This document shows positions 35,929 through 47,645 of a stretch of 64,000 nucleotides of DNA, piece by piece. Position 1 is the first letter of the stretch, and the number at the start of each line of letters is the position of its first letter. Source of the DNA: Cyathus striatus (taxonomy: Eukaryota; Basidiomycota; Agaricomycetes; Agaricales; Nidulariaceae). The stretch covers positions 3,720,001-3,784,000 of the forward strand of contig JAOVFP010000001.1 in NCBI GenBank assembly GCA_025738555.1, read 5' to 3'. The translations under genes and the position numbers were made by a program. The notes beneath the pieces were generated by a model. That model saw nothing but the letters and a program-made list of their open reading frames with translations. It did not search any database and had not been told where the DNA came from.

Positions 35929-36943
35929 TATTCAAAATAAAAGAGAATAAACAAATAGAGGGATTGGAGATGAAGAAAGAGTGAGAGTAGAAAGAAGCAG
36001 GCAGTGAGTTGATTGTCCTTATAAATGGTCGATACAAAAGTGCTCAAGTGCACTGCAGTCAGGAAGAGCACAGCCACTGCACAAGCGAATCAATGGGTTG
36101 CCGGCATCACGATCGTCGCCTGCACCAAGGGTCTAAGGTATCACTCTCAAATCTCTTCCACTCACCTCCACGCTCCACCGTGCTTAAGTTAGTCTCTTCA
36201 CAGTGCAGTTCTGCGCCATCTAGCTGAAATACCACCTTACCTGTTACGTACTTTCACCAAAATTTTATGAAACGCTTTGCGCCCTTCGATTCCTATCACT
36301 TTCCCTCACTTTGACAGCTTTTCGACCAGTCTCTGTTCTCATGACCTCTCAACTCACACACCCAACACGCTCCATTTTGCCCGCTGTGGCGTTGCTGAAA
36401 CATACCTATTCTGCATCTCGACATCCTCTGAACCTCCGGCTGACCTTTCTCGCCGCTTTTTTTGCCATCCAAGGCACTTCGTTTCCTGATACCAATGTAT
36501 TCGGATAAATCTGGCCGTTGTTGCTTATCAACTTACCACAAATCTTAAATTATCCCTGCTCTCCAAGGGGCTACTGACTACCCACGTATGCGCACAGTGA
36601 ACTGGAAAATTCCGTGCTGTTTGCCATACAAAATTGAATCCGAACTCGTCGTTTCAAGATGGGTTCTTCTATCCAACTTCTATCTAATCCTTCGACGTGC
36701 CCCACATAATATTTGATGTGTTCCGATACATAACAGTCCTAACTATAGATTCCGGGCCGTTTGTAGAAGCATGATGTGTTGTGCCCAACTTATTTTCCCC
36801 ATTTCACCATGAGGTGAAGGTATTCTTGGATACTTTGACACTCATGACGAATCATACTTAATGCATATGAACTATAAAAACCCCAAGACGTTCCAGTCGG
36901 CTCTCTTGTGTCTTCTCGAGACAACTTTGCTCTTGTTACTATC
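35929..36943. promoter_or_regulatory. Divergent promoter region of metacaspase and hexose transporter
   Basis: 1.0 kb between divergent starts. A good TATA box, TATAAAAA (36873-36880), lies 64-71 bases before the transporter ATG and is followed by a pyrimidine-rich CTCTCTTGTGTCTTCTCG tract. Short plus frames at 36009-36508 are not supported as genes. Confidence 0.6.
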
Positions 36944-39900
36944 ATGGCCGGAGGAGATCTTGGTAATGGTGCCCCACTTTCTGCCCAACGTCGAAGGAAC
37001 CTCGCCGGGGCTTCTGGATGGGTAGAGAGCTCACGTTCGCCACCACCTTTTCAATGCTGACTGCCCTTGCTAGGCTGGCCTGGTTCATAACCGCAAGATC
37101 TTTGCCATCGCCGTATTCGCGTCACTTGGAGGATTGTGAGCATATTTGACTAGCAGTACGCGCACTATATACTAACTCATGGACCTATCCAGGCTTTATG
37201 GTGGGCATCCCCGCACATCAATGACTGAACGCATATTGACATGCTGACTATGTTTACAGGTTACAACCAGGTAAGCTATGTTCCTCTCACCATCCGCTAT
37301 ACAAGCGCTCACATTAAAATGTAGGGGGTATTCTCGGGAGTCCTCGCGTAAGTATTTACCCCGCTCCTTACAACTCCGTTGTTTGAGGATTCTCAATATG
37401 AGTACAGAATGTCGTCTTTCCAAAGACGCATGGGTGACGCGGTGACGAACAGCGCAACGAAAGGCTGGCTTGTATCTATTCTCGAGCTTGGTGCTTGGGT
37501 AGGTGTCCTTATGACAGGTATTTAAGATTAGTTATGTGTCTTAGGGTGACTCTGACACACACATTTAGGTTATTTTGCCGATAAGCTCTCACGCAAGTAC
37601 ACTATCGTACTTGGTAAGTATTTATGGACCAAGGAGATACTTATCTCAGTTGACCTCTTTCCGAAGCCGTTGTGGTTTTCTGCATCGGTGTCATTGTACA
37701 AACAGCCGCTTTTCACCCATCTTCGATCTATGGAGGTATGTCTAAAAATATTGCTTCTCTCAAACACGCATTCATGAGCGTGGCATAGGCCGATTTGTGA
37801 CCGGTCTTGGTGTTGGATCACTAAGTATGGCGGTACCCCTTTACAATGCTGAAATTGCACCCCCCGAAGTGCGCGGTAGTCTAGTTGCGCTTCAGCAGCT
37901 CGCGATCACATTCGGCATCATGGTTTCCTTCTGGATCGATTATGGTAGCATAACGAACTTTTTTTTTGGTAATTTATATTCTTTTCTAACTTTCCTTAGG
38001 TACCAATTTCATTGGCGGTACCAAAGGAGGGCAGCACGAAGCCGCGTGGAGGATCCCGCTGGCCCTCCAGCTCGTGCCAGCGATCATCCTCGGAGTCGGA
38101 ATCCTCTTTATGCCCTTTTCACCTAGGTTCGCCATTTATTCTTCATCGTAAGCTTAATTGATACGATAAGCGGTCCAATCTTATAGGTGGCTTGTGAATC
38201 AAGGACGAGATGATGAAGCTCTTGAAGTTCTCAGCAACGCTCGCAGTCTTCCGCCTGACTCCGAGCTCGTACAAATCGAGTTCCTGTGCGTTTTCGCCTT
38301 CCATTTGATCATCTGTGTTGCTCATTCAATCTTTCAAGCGAAATTCGTGCACAATACCTCTTTGAGAAAGAAACTTCTGCAATTAATTTCCCTAATTTGC
38401 AGGACGGTTCTCGTTCTTCCAACTTCAAGCTCGGAGTATACGGATACCTCAGCCTTATTCGCGAGAGGAGTACGTTGCTTCAAATAATTTGTTCTCTTAC
38501 ATTCTCACCTACTCGTTGCTCAGGTCTTCTGTACCGCGTGGCGATTGGATCCCTGTAAGTACATTTCGTAACACCATCGCTTGGGCGTACTAATCGCATG
38601 ATAGCACGATGTTCTTCCAACAGTGGAGTGTGTTTCCAAATTTGTGCAGCTGTTACCAGTTATGCTGACGTTACGAACCTCAGCTGGAGTTAATGCTATT
38701 CTTTACTACGCTCCCAGTATTTTCCAAAGACTTAATTTGGCTGATAATGCCGTCTCCTTACTGGCTACGGGGGTTGTTGGAATTGTGTAAGTTTTGGTTT
38801 GGTATTGATCGACGACACCCTCTAAAATATTTTTATCTCAGTATGTTTTTGGCGACCATCCCCGCAGTTATTTGGGTTGATAAGGTTGGCCGTAAGCCAG
38901 TTCTTATATCCGGTGCATTTATCATGGGCGGGTATGTTGGTATGAATATTGTGCATCTGAACATGGACCTAAATAGTACGCTTATAGATGTCATGTTATC
39001 GTCGCCATTCTTATTGGAATCTTCCATAACACGTGGACGAGGTAGGTATTCTTCGATATCCATGTGCAGCGTGCTTGAACGTGGACTAATGATCTTGAAT
39101 ATTCCTAGTCACCCAGGTATGTTCCTCACTTGGCTTCTAAGAGTGACTTCGGGTTTGATCCGGTTGTTCAGCTGCTGGTTGGATCGCATGCGTTTTTGTC
39201 TGGATCTTTGCGATGGGTGGGTTACTTTAGTAAGATAATAAAAGCTGGCTGACGGAATACATAGCTTTTGGCTACAGCTGGGGTTTGTACCTTCCGAATC
39301 TTGTTTATTCCGCGTTGTCTCATTAACCCATAGGTCCCTGCGCATGGATTTTGGTTGCTGAGGTATCAGTCTAGATCGAGTGTGTCTTTTATATTCCACA
39401 CTGATTAGCCACGATAGATTTGGCCACTCAGCGTCCGTGGAAAGGGTCTCTCCATTGCAGCCTCATCCAATTGGGTACGTCTTCAGTTTCATTCTATGAT
39501 ATGCTTCTCACCCTCCTCCTGATGTAGATGAATAACTTCATTGGTAAGTCAACACGTTTCAGAATAGAAAAATTCCTCATGAAATTTTATTATGTGTGTA
39601 AACAGTCGGTCAGGTACAAGGTTACTTCCCTTTTTTGCTGGGAAAAGTTTAATTGCTTTTATACAGGTGACGCCTACCATGCTGCAACATCTCGGCTTCG
39701 GAACGTTCGTCTTCTTTGGAGTAAGACGGTCCAAATTCTACCACGTTGTATTGGTGCTTACCAATTGCTAGGCATTTTCGATCATGGGCGGGTTCTTTAT
39801 TATGTTCTTCGTACGTCTGTTATTTCTACCTCGTGAGAGCACCCTGACAAGCTACGTTTCAGACACCCGAGACGAAAGGCCTGACCTTGGAAGAGATGGA

Positions 39901-40069
39901 CGATGTCTTTGGTTCCTCGGAAGGTCTTGCTGCAGCTGATGAAGCACGACAGAACGCCATTTTCAGGCGTCTCGGCCTTATTAATGACACGCTGTATGAG
40001 AAAGGCAAACAAGATGAAGAGTCCGGTCACGAAGTTGAAACTCAAGAACATATATCAAAGCATCAATGA
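36944..40069 (+). CDS. MFS hexose/monosaccharide transporter
   Basis: Twelve-helix plasma-membrane sugar:proton symporter of the HXT/MST type. Exons give the N-terminus MAGGDLGNGAPLSAQRR, TM1 IFAIAVFASLGGLLYGYNQG, GYFADKLSRKYTIVLAVVVF (the D-x-x-x-R-[KR] loop 2-3), GRFVTGLGVGSLSMAVPLYN, EIAPPEVRGSLVALQQLAIT (R-G-x-x), then FSPRWLVNQGRDDEALEVL (SPRWL), QQWSGVNAILYYAPSIFQ (TM7 sugar motif), VDKVGRKPVLISGAF (loop 8-9), WGPCAWILVAEIWPLSVRGK, and PETKGLTLEEMDDVF near the C-terminus. The ATG is at 36944 and the TGA at 40067-40069. More than fifteen introns. All diagnostic sugar-porter motifs are present. Substrate preference cannot be read. Confidence 0.93.
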
Positions 40070-40477
40070 ACGGTAATATATGCCATATTCTGTAATAAAT
40101 TTTCTGGTTATCCCTGTGTCTATCATAATTCTTTACGATGTGAATGTTAACAGTCCATATTCTGTGTACATCATACTACGTGCTACGTGCGATGATTTCC
40201 TTGACAAGTTTGAATTCATTACTATCATCATGATAGCCTTTGACTGTAAAGAAACGCAACCTGGAATACAATTAAATCTTCCTGTCATCAGCAAGCCATC
40301 AGCTGAGGTGTTTGTCGACGTTCAAGGCAGGGCTAGATGTTGTCTGGTACGCGTTGTGATGAAGGATATCGGAAGAGTGCGGAGATATGTCACAGCGTGA
40401 CGAAGCCAGAGTGACGGGATAGAGTCGTTTCGCCCATCTCACTCCTCCCCATCATCGTCCTGCTCATTCCCTTAGCC
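40070..40477. other. Intergenic region
   Basis: 3' flank of the transporter and promoter of COX4. A frame at 40080-40400 is unsupported. Confidence 0.45.
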
Positions 40478-41128
40478 ATGTTCAAATCCGCTGTTCGTGC
40501 AACCCGCCCAGCGGTCTTTGCGGCGCGCGCGTCGCTCCGCCCCTCGTCATCTGCCATCCGTGCTTTCTCCGCAACCACCCGCGCCTCCTCTGGTGGACCT
40601 CCCCCTCCTCAGCTCTATGGTTCTGGAGGAAAAGCTGGTGAAGTCCCCACCGATGTTGAACAGGCTACCGGTTTGGAGCGTCTCCAACTTCTCGGAGAGA
40701 TGGAGGGTGTCAGTGTTTTCGATGAAAGCGCATTGGATGCCAGCCGCGTCGGCACAAAAGCTGACCCCATCCGCGTTCTCTCTTATGTGAGTATCGTTAT
40801 CTGTAATACTCTTGCTTGCGCGCCGTAAGAGTTGTAAATACTTCGGATACACTTACCTTTTTCTTTCGTGAAATGCTGCAAAGTGCTGATCTTGTTTTCT
40901 TATCTATGCAGGACGTTGAGCGTATCGTCGGCTGCACTGGTTTCCCCGCCGACTCCCATGATGTTCACTGGTTTCTTGTTAAGAAGGACAAGCAGGCACG
41001 CTGCATGGAATGCGGCTCTGGTGTGTTAAGTTCTACTCGTCGTATATTTCAAATGTCAACTTTCCTGTCCCATTCTAGTTTACGCCCTTGACTTCCATGG
41101 TGATGAGCATGCCGACCACCACCATTAA
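40478..41128 (+). CDS. COX4: Cytochrome c oxidase subunit IV (Cox4/mammalian Vb)
   Basis: Nuclear-encoded matrix-side zinc subunit of respiratory complex IV. Exons are 40478-40786, 40912-41020 and 41079-41128. The N-terminal targeting sequence is basic and Ser/Ala-rich (MFKSAVRATRPAVFAARASL). The mature part has GLERLQLLGEMEGVSVFDE, RIVGCTGFPADSHDVHWFLV and KKDKQARCMECGSVYALDFH, with the Cys/His ligands of the zinc site, ending in a His-rich DEHADHHH at TAA 41126-41128. Length and intron joins fit the family exactly. Confidence 0.95.
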
Positions 41129-41588
41129 GTACAAACGTGACGCCAACATCATTCGATGGCCCTGCTTCAGATGATAGACATAGCTCGGAGCTATGGTTGG
41201 AAATCCACATGTAGACTTTTATTTGCAAATCACATTCATTATAAGCTCTCTTCGAACACCGTGTGTTTAAATCAGTTTCCTGGCGAGTGATACGTTCACG
41301 CAGATTTCAGCATTCTCTACACACAAACTTTTGCTCGCGAAAAGCTATCGGTAATCTTGCAGTTATATTGATTCGTTTTGGGTTTTCCTTGTTGGCAACA
41401 CTCAAATATACCATCGACTTACCTGTACCTATTTTTCCTGCATTTACTAGCGTATGCCGAAGCGAGATAAGTCTACACTTATATGCAGTTGAGCATGTAA
41501 ACCATTTTGAGGGTACGGCATACACATAGCATGAGGCAACATAGATGCGAGGAACGTAGCAATAACACAATAGAAGAAAAGGGGAGGA

Positions 41589-41904
41589 TTAACGGTAACG
41601 GCGGAGGCTGAGAGTATTGTGCTTCTTCCAGGTGGAGCGGGCGGGTGTATGGTTGTGACGATGACCCTTGCCCAAGCCACGGTTCTGCAACGGTATGTAA
41701 GCTCCCAACATTCGTTGGAGGAGTATACCCTACGAACCTGTTTCCCGATGCTGGTAAGGCCGCGAGCCTCCCTGCGCTTGTGCACAGGGTTGACGATCCA
41801 GTTAATCCTGGGATCGCGGCGGACCTAAAAAGAAAGTCGTGTTATGATAGAAGAAACCTAGAAAAAGATAAAAACGCACGGCCTTATGGTTAGGATCCAC
41901 CAAA

Positions 41905-41941
<37 letters not shown>

Positions 41942-42414
41942 TCCAATAAGAGTTCAACACACGGAGGTTACCACACCTCCTTCCAACACGCTCCTCGGCA
42001 ACGCTCCTAAGTCCACGCTGGAACTTGAGGTGGTTGACACCCTGGCGGACGGGTTTACCGTAAGTAGCACCTGTATTTGAGTTTAGTCCTCGAGTTAGGG
42101 CCTTGAATTATACAAATAGCTTCGCACCCTTGGGGACGTGCTTCTTGCGGTTGCCACGGCGGACACGCACACGGTAGACAACATATCCCTGCTTGGCCTT
42201 GTAACCGAGACGGCGGGCCTTATCGGGGCGAGAAGGGCGCGACGCACGGTGGATAACGTTCAATTGGCGGTATTCCCAGCACCTATACAGTAACATATCA
42301 GGATCGCATTAGCAAAATAACACACTAAAATGCTCACCGCACGCGCAGAAGGAAGCGGAGGACATCCGACTGTTTCTTTTTGTAAAGTTCCCCGATATAT
42401 TTGTAGGCGCCCAT
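41589..42414 (-). CDS. RPL15: 60S ribosomal protein L15 (eL15)
   Basis: Large-subunit ribosomal protein. The first exon begins [20 protein letters not shown] at the ATG 42414. Next is [20 protein letters not shown] and the basic core [20 protein letters not shown], then [60 protein letters not shown], a block [17 protein letters not shown], and the end [11 protein letters not shown] before TAA 41589-41591. About four introns of 40-55 nt. Complete and highly conserved. A further 5' UTR intron is possible in the purine-rich leader (42415-42500). Confidence 0.96.
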
Positions 42415-44361
42415 CTTGCGGCTAGAGAAGGAGAAAAGGAGACAGAAAGAAAGAGCTGTAATGAATACGTTGAGCAGAACGAGTTACACAACGATGAGAC
42501 GTACCTAGTGCTTGAAGTTGTTGTGGTCGGCGACGCTGATACTATTCCCTACCAAAACGGCATCGGGGGGCTGACAAAACTATACAGTCTCTCGGCATTT
42601 CCCGATACAACTTGCCCACGTTACTTTCATGACGTCATCATCTTGTCTTCAACTCGTTTAGCAATGTAACGCGGTGTACTCGCTGTCACCCGCCAAACTT
42701 GTACCCGGCACAATCCAGACTTGATCCAGACAAGTTGGGGAATATAATCTGTTAATTCACAGCTACGTTTCATATATATATCGTCACTCCCTCCTTCAGA
42801 CGGCAATAAGCTTGCAGCCCTGTGATAACACTAACAGCTTCCCCTCAATACTTGTTCGACGTTCGATTATTATCTTACGCACCCAAGAATAATGTCATTC
42901 CAATAATGGCCATTCAATTATGACAGCCTCATTGTGCTTAATAAACTTGTAGGCGCCAACTTCTAATTTTGAGAAGTTATGTCACCGTGATCTCCGTTGA
43001 CCGTTCCATATGTTTTCTTGTTTTTCATCTTTCATATGGATTTCTCCGTGGAGCCATGGACTATCATGGAACGAATAACATCCTCCATCTCACCATATGC
43101 CGGAAGTTAAATATGCAAACCAACTGCTACCATAGGCTACCATTCGAAGGTAGGTGGGTTCCAACCCTTCTAGGATCTCTTAGCTATGCACTCTAATGGA
43201 TCCAATATGAATTGTAGCTTAAGGATCTTGTTCGATCTCCTGCGCTGGTCGAATCAATATTAACTTCTCACATTCAAATGACAGCTGTAGGTGCAATCCT
43301 GATGGCCCTTCCTTGTTCTGACACCCGCCTAGCAACAAGCTTTAGGACTTTCTAAATCTTTCAACTTGGATATGTTCAAGTGGTCAATAGCGCAACACCA
43401 TAATGAAAAAGGGCCATGGAGTGATTAGTTTCATCAAAAATTCTGGAGAAGTCGGTCTTTCTCATGACAACGCGACCCACAACAAGGGAAATGTGATAAC
43501 GTGGGATCCCATGGACTCATGGGACATGTTTAGGACACTTTCCTCATTCTTCCGGCCTCTTTTGTGTTGTGAAGGTGAGTTTATCAAGAACATAACTGGT
43601 ATGAAGGTTATTCCCGATACTAGGTACATGTGCATGTCTAGCTTCAAGTATGGAGTGGATGTGTGAACTTCCGGGCGGCGGCTGTTGTTATCCTATAACA
43701 AAACTGAAGTAAGTTATTGTTCTTCGTATTACATACTATAATAATTGCAGTAGCATGTTATCCTTGAGATACAGAGGCTCTGTTCATGTTTAGAGTTTTG
43801 TTTTACTGGTTATACAAGGTTTATGACTATTGAACTTTATGTACAAGACCAGAGCAACAATCTACAATAATTCAGGGGAGGTTGAAAATATTGGCGAGTC
43901 TCGCGAGTCAGAGCGACCAATGGCGACCGAAGACATCAAGTTTTGATAGGTTTTGATGCTGAAGTCGAGACTCTCCATTTATGGTACTGATTCTTTCTTT
44001 TCAGAAATTCCATGCTTGTTCCTGTTCCTGCTTAGATTATACCCCGATATACCAGACTGAGCGATGCCTCCCGTGCCACATGGACCCGGAATTTTTCGTT
44101 CAACGTTGGCAAGCAACGGTTCGGCGTGATATCGGTTTTGCTTCTCAGTAGCTCAGTGCCACTATAAAAGCCCATGGCAAGAGAAGGAAGGCCTCACTCT
44201 TTCTACTTCCTTGCGTCGTTGACGGCCACCTTTCTTTTCTTTCCCTTTTTCAGTTTCGACCAGGTGTCTTTTCATTCTCTCTGTATTGCAAATCGACAGC
44301 TATCCATTCTTTTACACTTTCTTTTCCGAGCACCACCGGCTATATTTTGGTTTAAAGAACG
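42415..44361. other. 1.9 kb gene-poor region
   Basis: RPL15 promoter on the left (AT-rich CATATATATATCG near 42770) and the promoter of the secreted-protein gene on the right. Plus frames at 42969-43196 and 43403-43666 have no recognisable domain and no splice support, so they are not called. Confidence 0.45.
44163..44170 (+). promoter_or_regulatory. TATA box of the secreted-protein gene
   Basis: TATAAAAG about 195 bases before the start codon at 44362, followed by a long pyrimidine-rich leader (44205-44330) typical of strongly expressed fungal genes. Confidence 0.55.
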
Positions 44362-46991
44362 ATGATGGTTAAGACTAGCCTTGGCTTTATCGCACTCTCT
44401 CTTCTTGCAGCTACGGAGCAGGCTCTTGGTCGGGGGCAGTGGCTTGAAAGAGATGGCAGAGCTGTGTATTTGTATCCTAGGCGGTTTGGACAGGAACAAC
44501 CCGCCGTTCTCCAAAAGCTCCAGCAAGCCTGTCCGGGACAGGTCTGTGGTAACTTGGCTGGCCAGGCTGTGACACCGCTCCTCGCTGCTCAGCCGGAATG
44601 CTCGCAGCAAGATATGGCCGACGCGATTATCGGTATGTTTTAGGCATACTTGTTAATTTCAGTGTTTGATTTCTGTTTTCTGTTAAAGACGCCAGTAAGC
44701 AATTCGACGCCGCCACGCAAGCCAACATGATTGCTATTGCTGTTGAATACCGCCAGGCTGAGAAGAATACACCCCCTGTATGTGCTAGTTTACTACTACT
44801 GTTTTAAGTTAGTGCTGATGAAGCCTTCACCAGGACTTTTCCACTAACCCGCCCAGCTTGCGAAATTCCGTCTTCTGCCAGAAAGCACCCAAGAACTCTC
44901 AACTGAATGGATTGGTTCAGGCTCAGGATCCTAGTAACGATCCTAACCTCTTCTTTGATCCTGCTAAAGGAGCCACAGTCAAGAAGGGCACTCAAGCAAA
45001 CACTTTCCCTTTCGGTACAAACGGGGCTGTGTGCGTAATGGGACTTATACTAGGCTGTGAAATGTGCTGACCAGTATATCAGAACCACCGCTAGTGGTAA
45101 TAGCGCAGCCAATTCAACAATTTCTGCTACTGAGACTGCTGCCGCAACGGAAACTGCAAACTCTGGAATTCCGGAGGCTACTGAGACTGGTAGTGCTATT
45201 TTAGTCGCAGATCCAACCGCGACGGAGACCTGCCAGGTACGTCATTTCATATACAGCTAATTTTATAATTAGCTAATCGGATATGAAGACGGTTGTTACT
45301 GTGACAGTTTCTGCCACCAACCCCGCTGCCACTGACCCCACAGCAGCCACTATTACCGTTGGTGACTCTTCTGCTGCTGCTACTTCTACAGCTGTGCCAA
45401 CCGCCACACCCCCCGCTGGTGCCGATTTCGGTTCATGCACTACACCGGAAATTGAATTCGGCGTTGGCTTCGACAATAGGAAGGAGACCAGCTTCGAGCC
45501 CACTGATAAGAGTAAGTTTGGTCGATCCTACACGATACGATTAATTTAATATCACGAATAGAATCGTATAATCATGGATCTGCTCAGAACATCGGCATTA
45601 TCACTAGTGAGCAAGCCTTTTCCCGTTCACATGAGGCTTCATCTCTAATTTGGAAATCTCTTAGAATTCATTTGTGATACTTTGACTAACAGCTGTGGAG
45701 CTAACCAGGCCGCGAAGGATGTTTGTCAAACTGCGCTCACTGCCGCAACTGCCGCCTCTGCTGGTACCGGAGCGCAAGCTGATGCATTCAATGCTGCGTT
45801 TGGCATCACAACCGTATGTCATAGCCATACTTTCGCCAACATAATTATTTACCTTACTAGCAATTTGTCAACGTCGCTTCGGTCGACAATCAAGGCAAGA
45901 TTGTTCCTGGAACTGGTGCAGGCAATAGCACGTCTGCTGCAGCCACTGCCGCAACCTCTGCGTCCGCCGCCGCATCTGCTACTGCACTGCCCTCCAGTAA
46001 TAAAATTGGAAATTTTGGTTCATGCTCTGTTCCCCAAATAGAATTTGGTGTCGGCTTTGATAACAGAAAGGAAACCAGCTTCCAGCCTGTTAATAAAAGT
46101 ATGAAGGCAGACGCTCCTGTTGAATGCTCTTCTAACACGTTTCAAACCTAGCTTCCTTCAACCACGGATCTGCTCAAAATATTGACATAATCACCGGTAT
46201 GTTCTATCGACAATGGTATCATCTCCTTCGTTATTTGATTTGCTAATAATGATTTAGGGGCCATTTGCGACCAGCTTACCAACTCTTGCGGTGCTGACGC
46301 CACTGCGAAAGCGACATGTAGTACTGCCACGGCTGCTGCATCTGCAGCTGCAAAAGGTACCGGTGCCCAAGCTGATGCCTTCAATGCAGCATTCGGCATT
46401 ACTACCGTAAGTAAAGTTTTGAAAGCTGTGTGGATATTTAACTAACAACATATGTAGAACTTCGCAAGCGTAGCTCCAGTGGATAATCAAGGGAATACCG
46501 TCGTAGCCGGTGCCCCCAAGCCGCAGCAGCTGCCACCACCACTCCCCCGGCGCCTGTTGCAAATACCGCAGCTGTCACAACCACTTCAGTAGGTTGTCGT
46601 ACCTATGCATTAAAGATTGGAAACTAAAGGACACCTAATAGTCTGCTACACCCGAAACTGCCGCTACTTCCACAGGGGCTTCCGCTGGAAACTTGCAGAC
46701 TTTTACTGGCAGTCTCGGAGGCGTCACTGCTCCCACTGTTACTGGTAGTGGGAATACATTCCAAGTGGAAGGGAATTCCTCGTTTAAAACCCTTCAAAGC
46801 GCACTTGCTCGCTCATGGTGAGTTCTTTGTAATGTAAACTTGTATTTCAATCTGACATGATTTGAAGTGACGTCCAAAAGAACAAGTGCGCCGATGCAGC
46901 AAATGCATCAGGAAATAAGGATGGATTGACTGTTGCTGCTTGCTCAACTCAACAAGCTCAGTGTGCTCAACAGGCTGGATCACCAGCTTAA
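44362..46991 (+). CDS. Secreted Ser/Thr/Ala-rich protein with tandemly duplicated domain
   Basis: A signal peptide is clear (MMVKTSLGFIALSLLAATEQ then ALG). An N-terminal domain has paired cysteines (QACPGQVCGNL, QPECSQQDMADAI, NSVFCQKAPKNSQ). After a Thr/Ala/Ser-rich linker come two copies of a domain: FGSCTTPEIEFGVGFDNRKE (45427) and FGSCSVPQIEFGVGFDNRKE (46014), each followed by an H-GSAQNI segment, a CDxLTNSCGA segment and GAQADAFNAAFGITT. A C-terminal module has FTGSLGGVTAPTVTG then SCDVQKNKCADAANASG and CSTQQAQCAQQAG. TAA at 46989-46991. Introns occupy matching places in both copies. I know related architectures from other fungi but no proven function; a cell-wall or extracellular structural role is only inferred. 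O-glycosylation of the linkers is likely. Confidence 0.8.
45427..45930 (+). repeat. Duplicated domain, unit 1 (with introns)
   Basis: First copy of the repeated coding unit in the secreted-protein gene. It begins at the FGSC codons and includes introns after GATAAGA (about 45511), after ATCACTA (about 45603) and at 45814. Confidence 0.8.
46014..46515 (+). repeat. Duplicated domain, unit 2 (with introns)
   Basis: Second copy, offset 587-593 bases from unit 1. Introns fall at the same three codon positions (about 46099, 46195 and 46407). Exon sequence is better conserved than intron sequence. Confidence 0.8.
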
Positions 46992-47645
46992 GTTCCTTTC
47001 AACGATTGTTAAGTATATAGACTTTAATGTGTTTTGAGACTTTACGTTCTTTCCTTTGCTGGTTTTAATTCATTTGTAGCCATATCATCGTTTTTTCTTC
47101 CTTTTCAAGTAGCCAGGTCGCTTTTTGTCGTTAATTGCATACGAGAATAAGAATGAAATTTCCCTATATTTGCAGAAGATAAATTACAATGCCGACTACG
47201 TTATTACTTATCCGGAGATTGAGACCGGATTAATCAAAGCCAAATAAGCGCCCACATAAAGGCGTTATTTAATGTTTGATTTACGATTTGATGCGGTCTA
47301 TTACTTTACCAACATGATTTGAATCGCAGTCAGATCGCAGCCGTGTACCAGATGGCCATATCCTATGATATCGTTGATAAATCAATAATGATAAACTGCG
47401 GCCTACATATTATTGATAAGCGTGGCCGGTAAGCATATGTTTTCGATAATAACAATGAGCTTTGCGTGACTAAAAGTAACTTTAAAGCAGTGTACTCGGT
47501 GTATTTTTATATACGCAACCATAGTTCCCACATGACGCCATTCTAACTTGATATTGTGTACCTAGATAGGCATTGCCATATATTCGAAGTGAGCTTTTGA
47601 ACTGGGCAGTTTCAGAACCCATTCCTAATCCGCAGGGCTATACTA
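46992..47645. other. Intergenic region
   Basis: 3' flank of the secreted-protein gene and promoter of the permease. No gene seen. Confidence 0.45.

Noticed and set aside
43403..43666. 87-codon plus frame
   Set aside because: No recognisable domain, no flanking exons, and no upstream promoter evidence.
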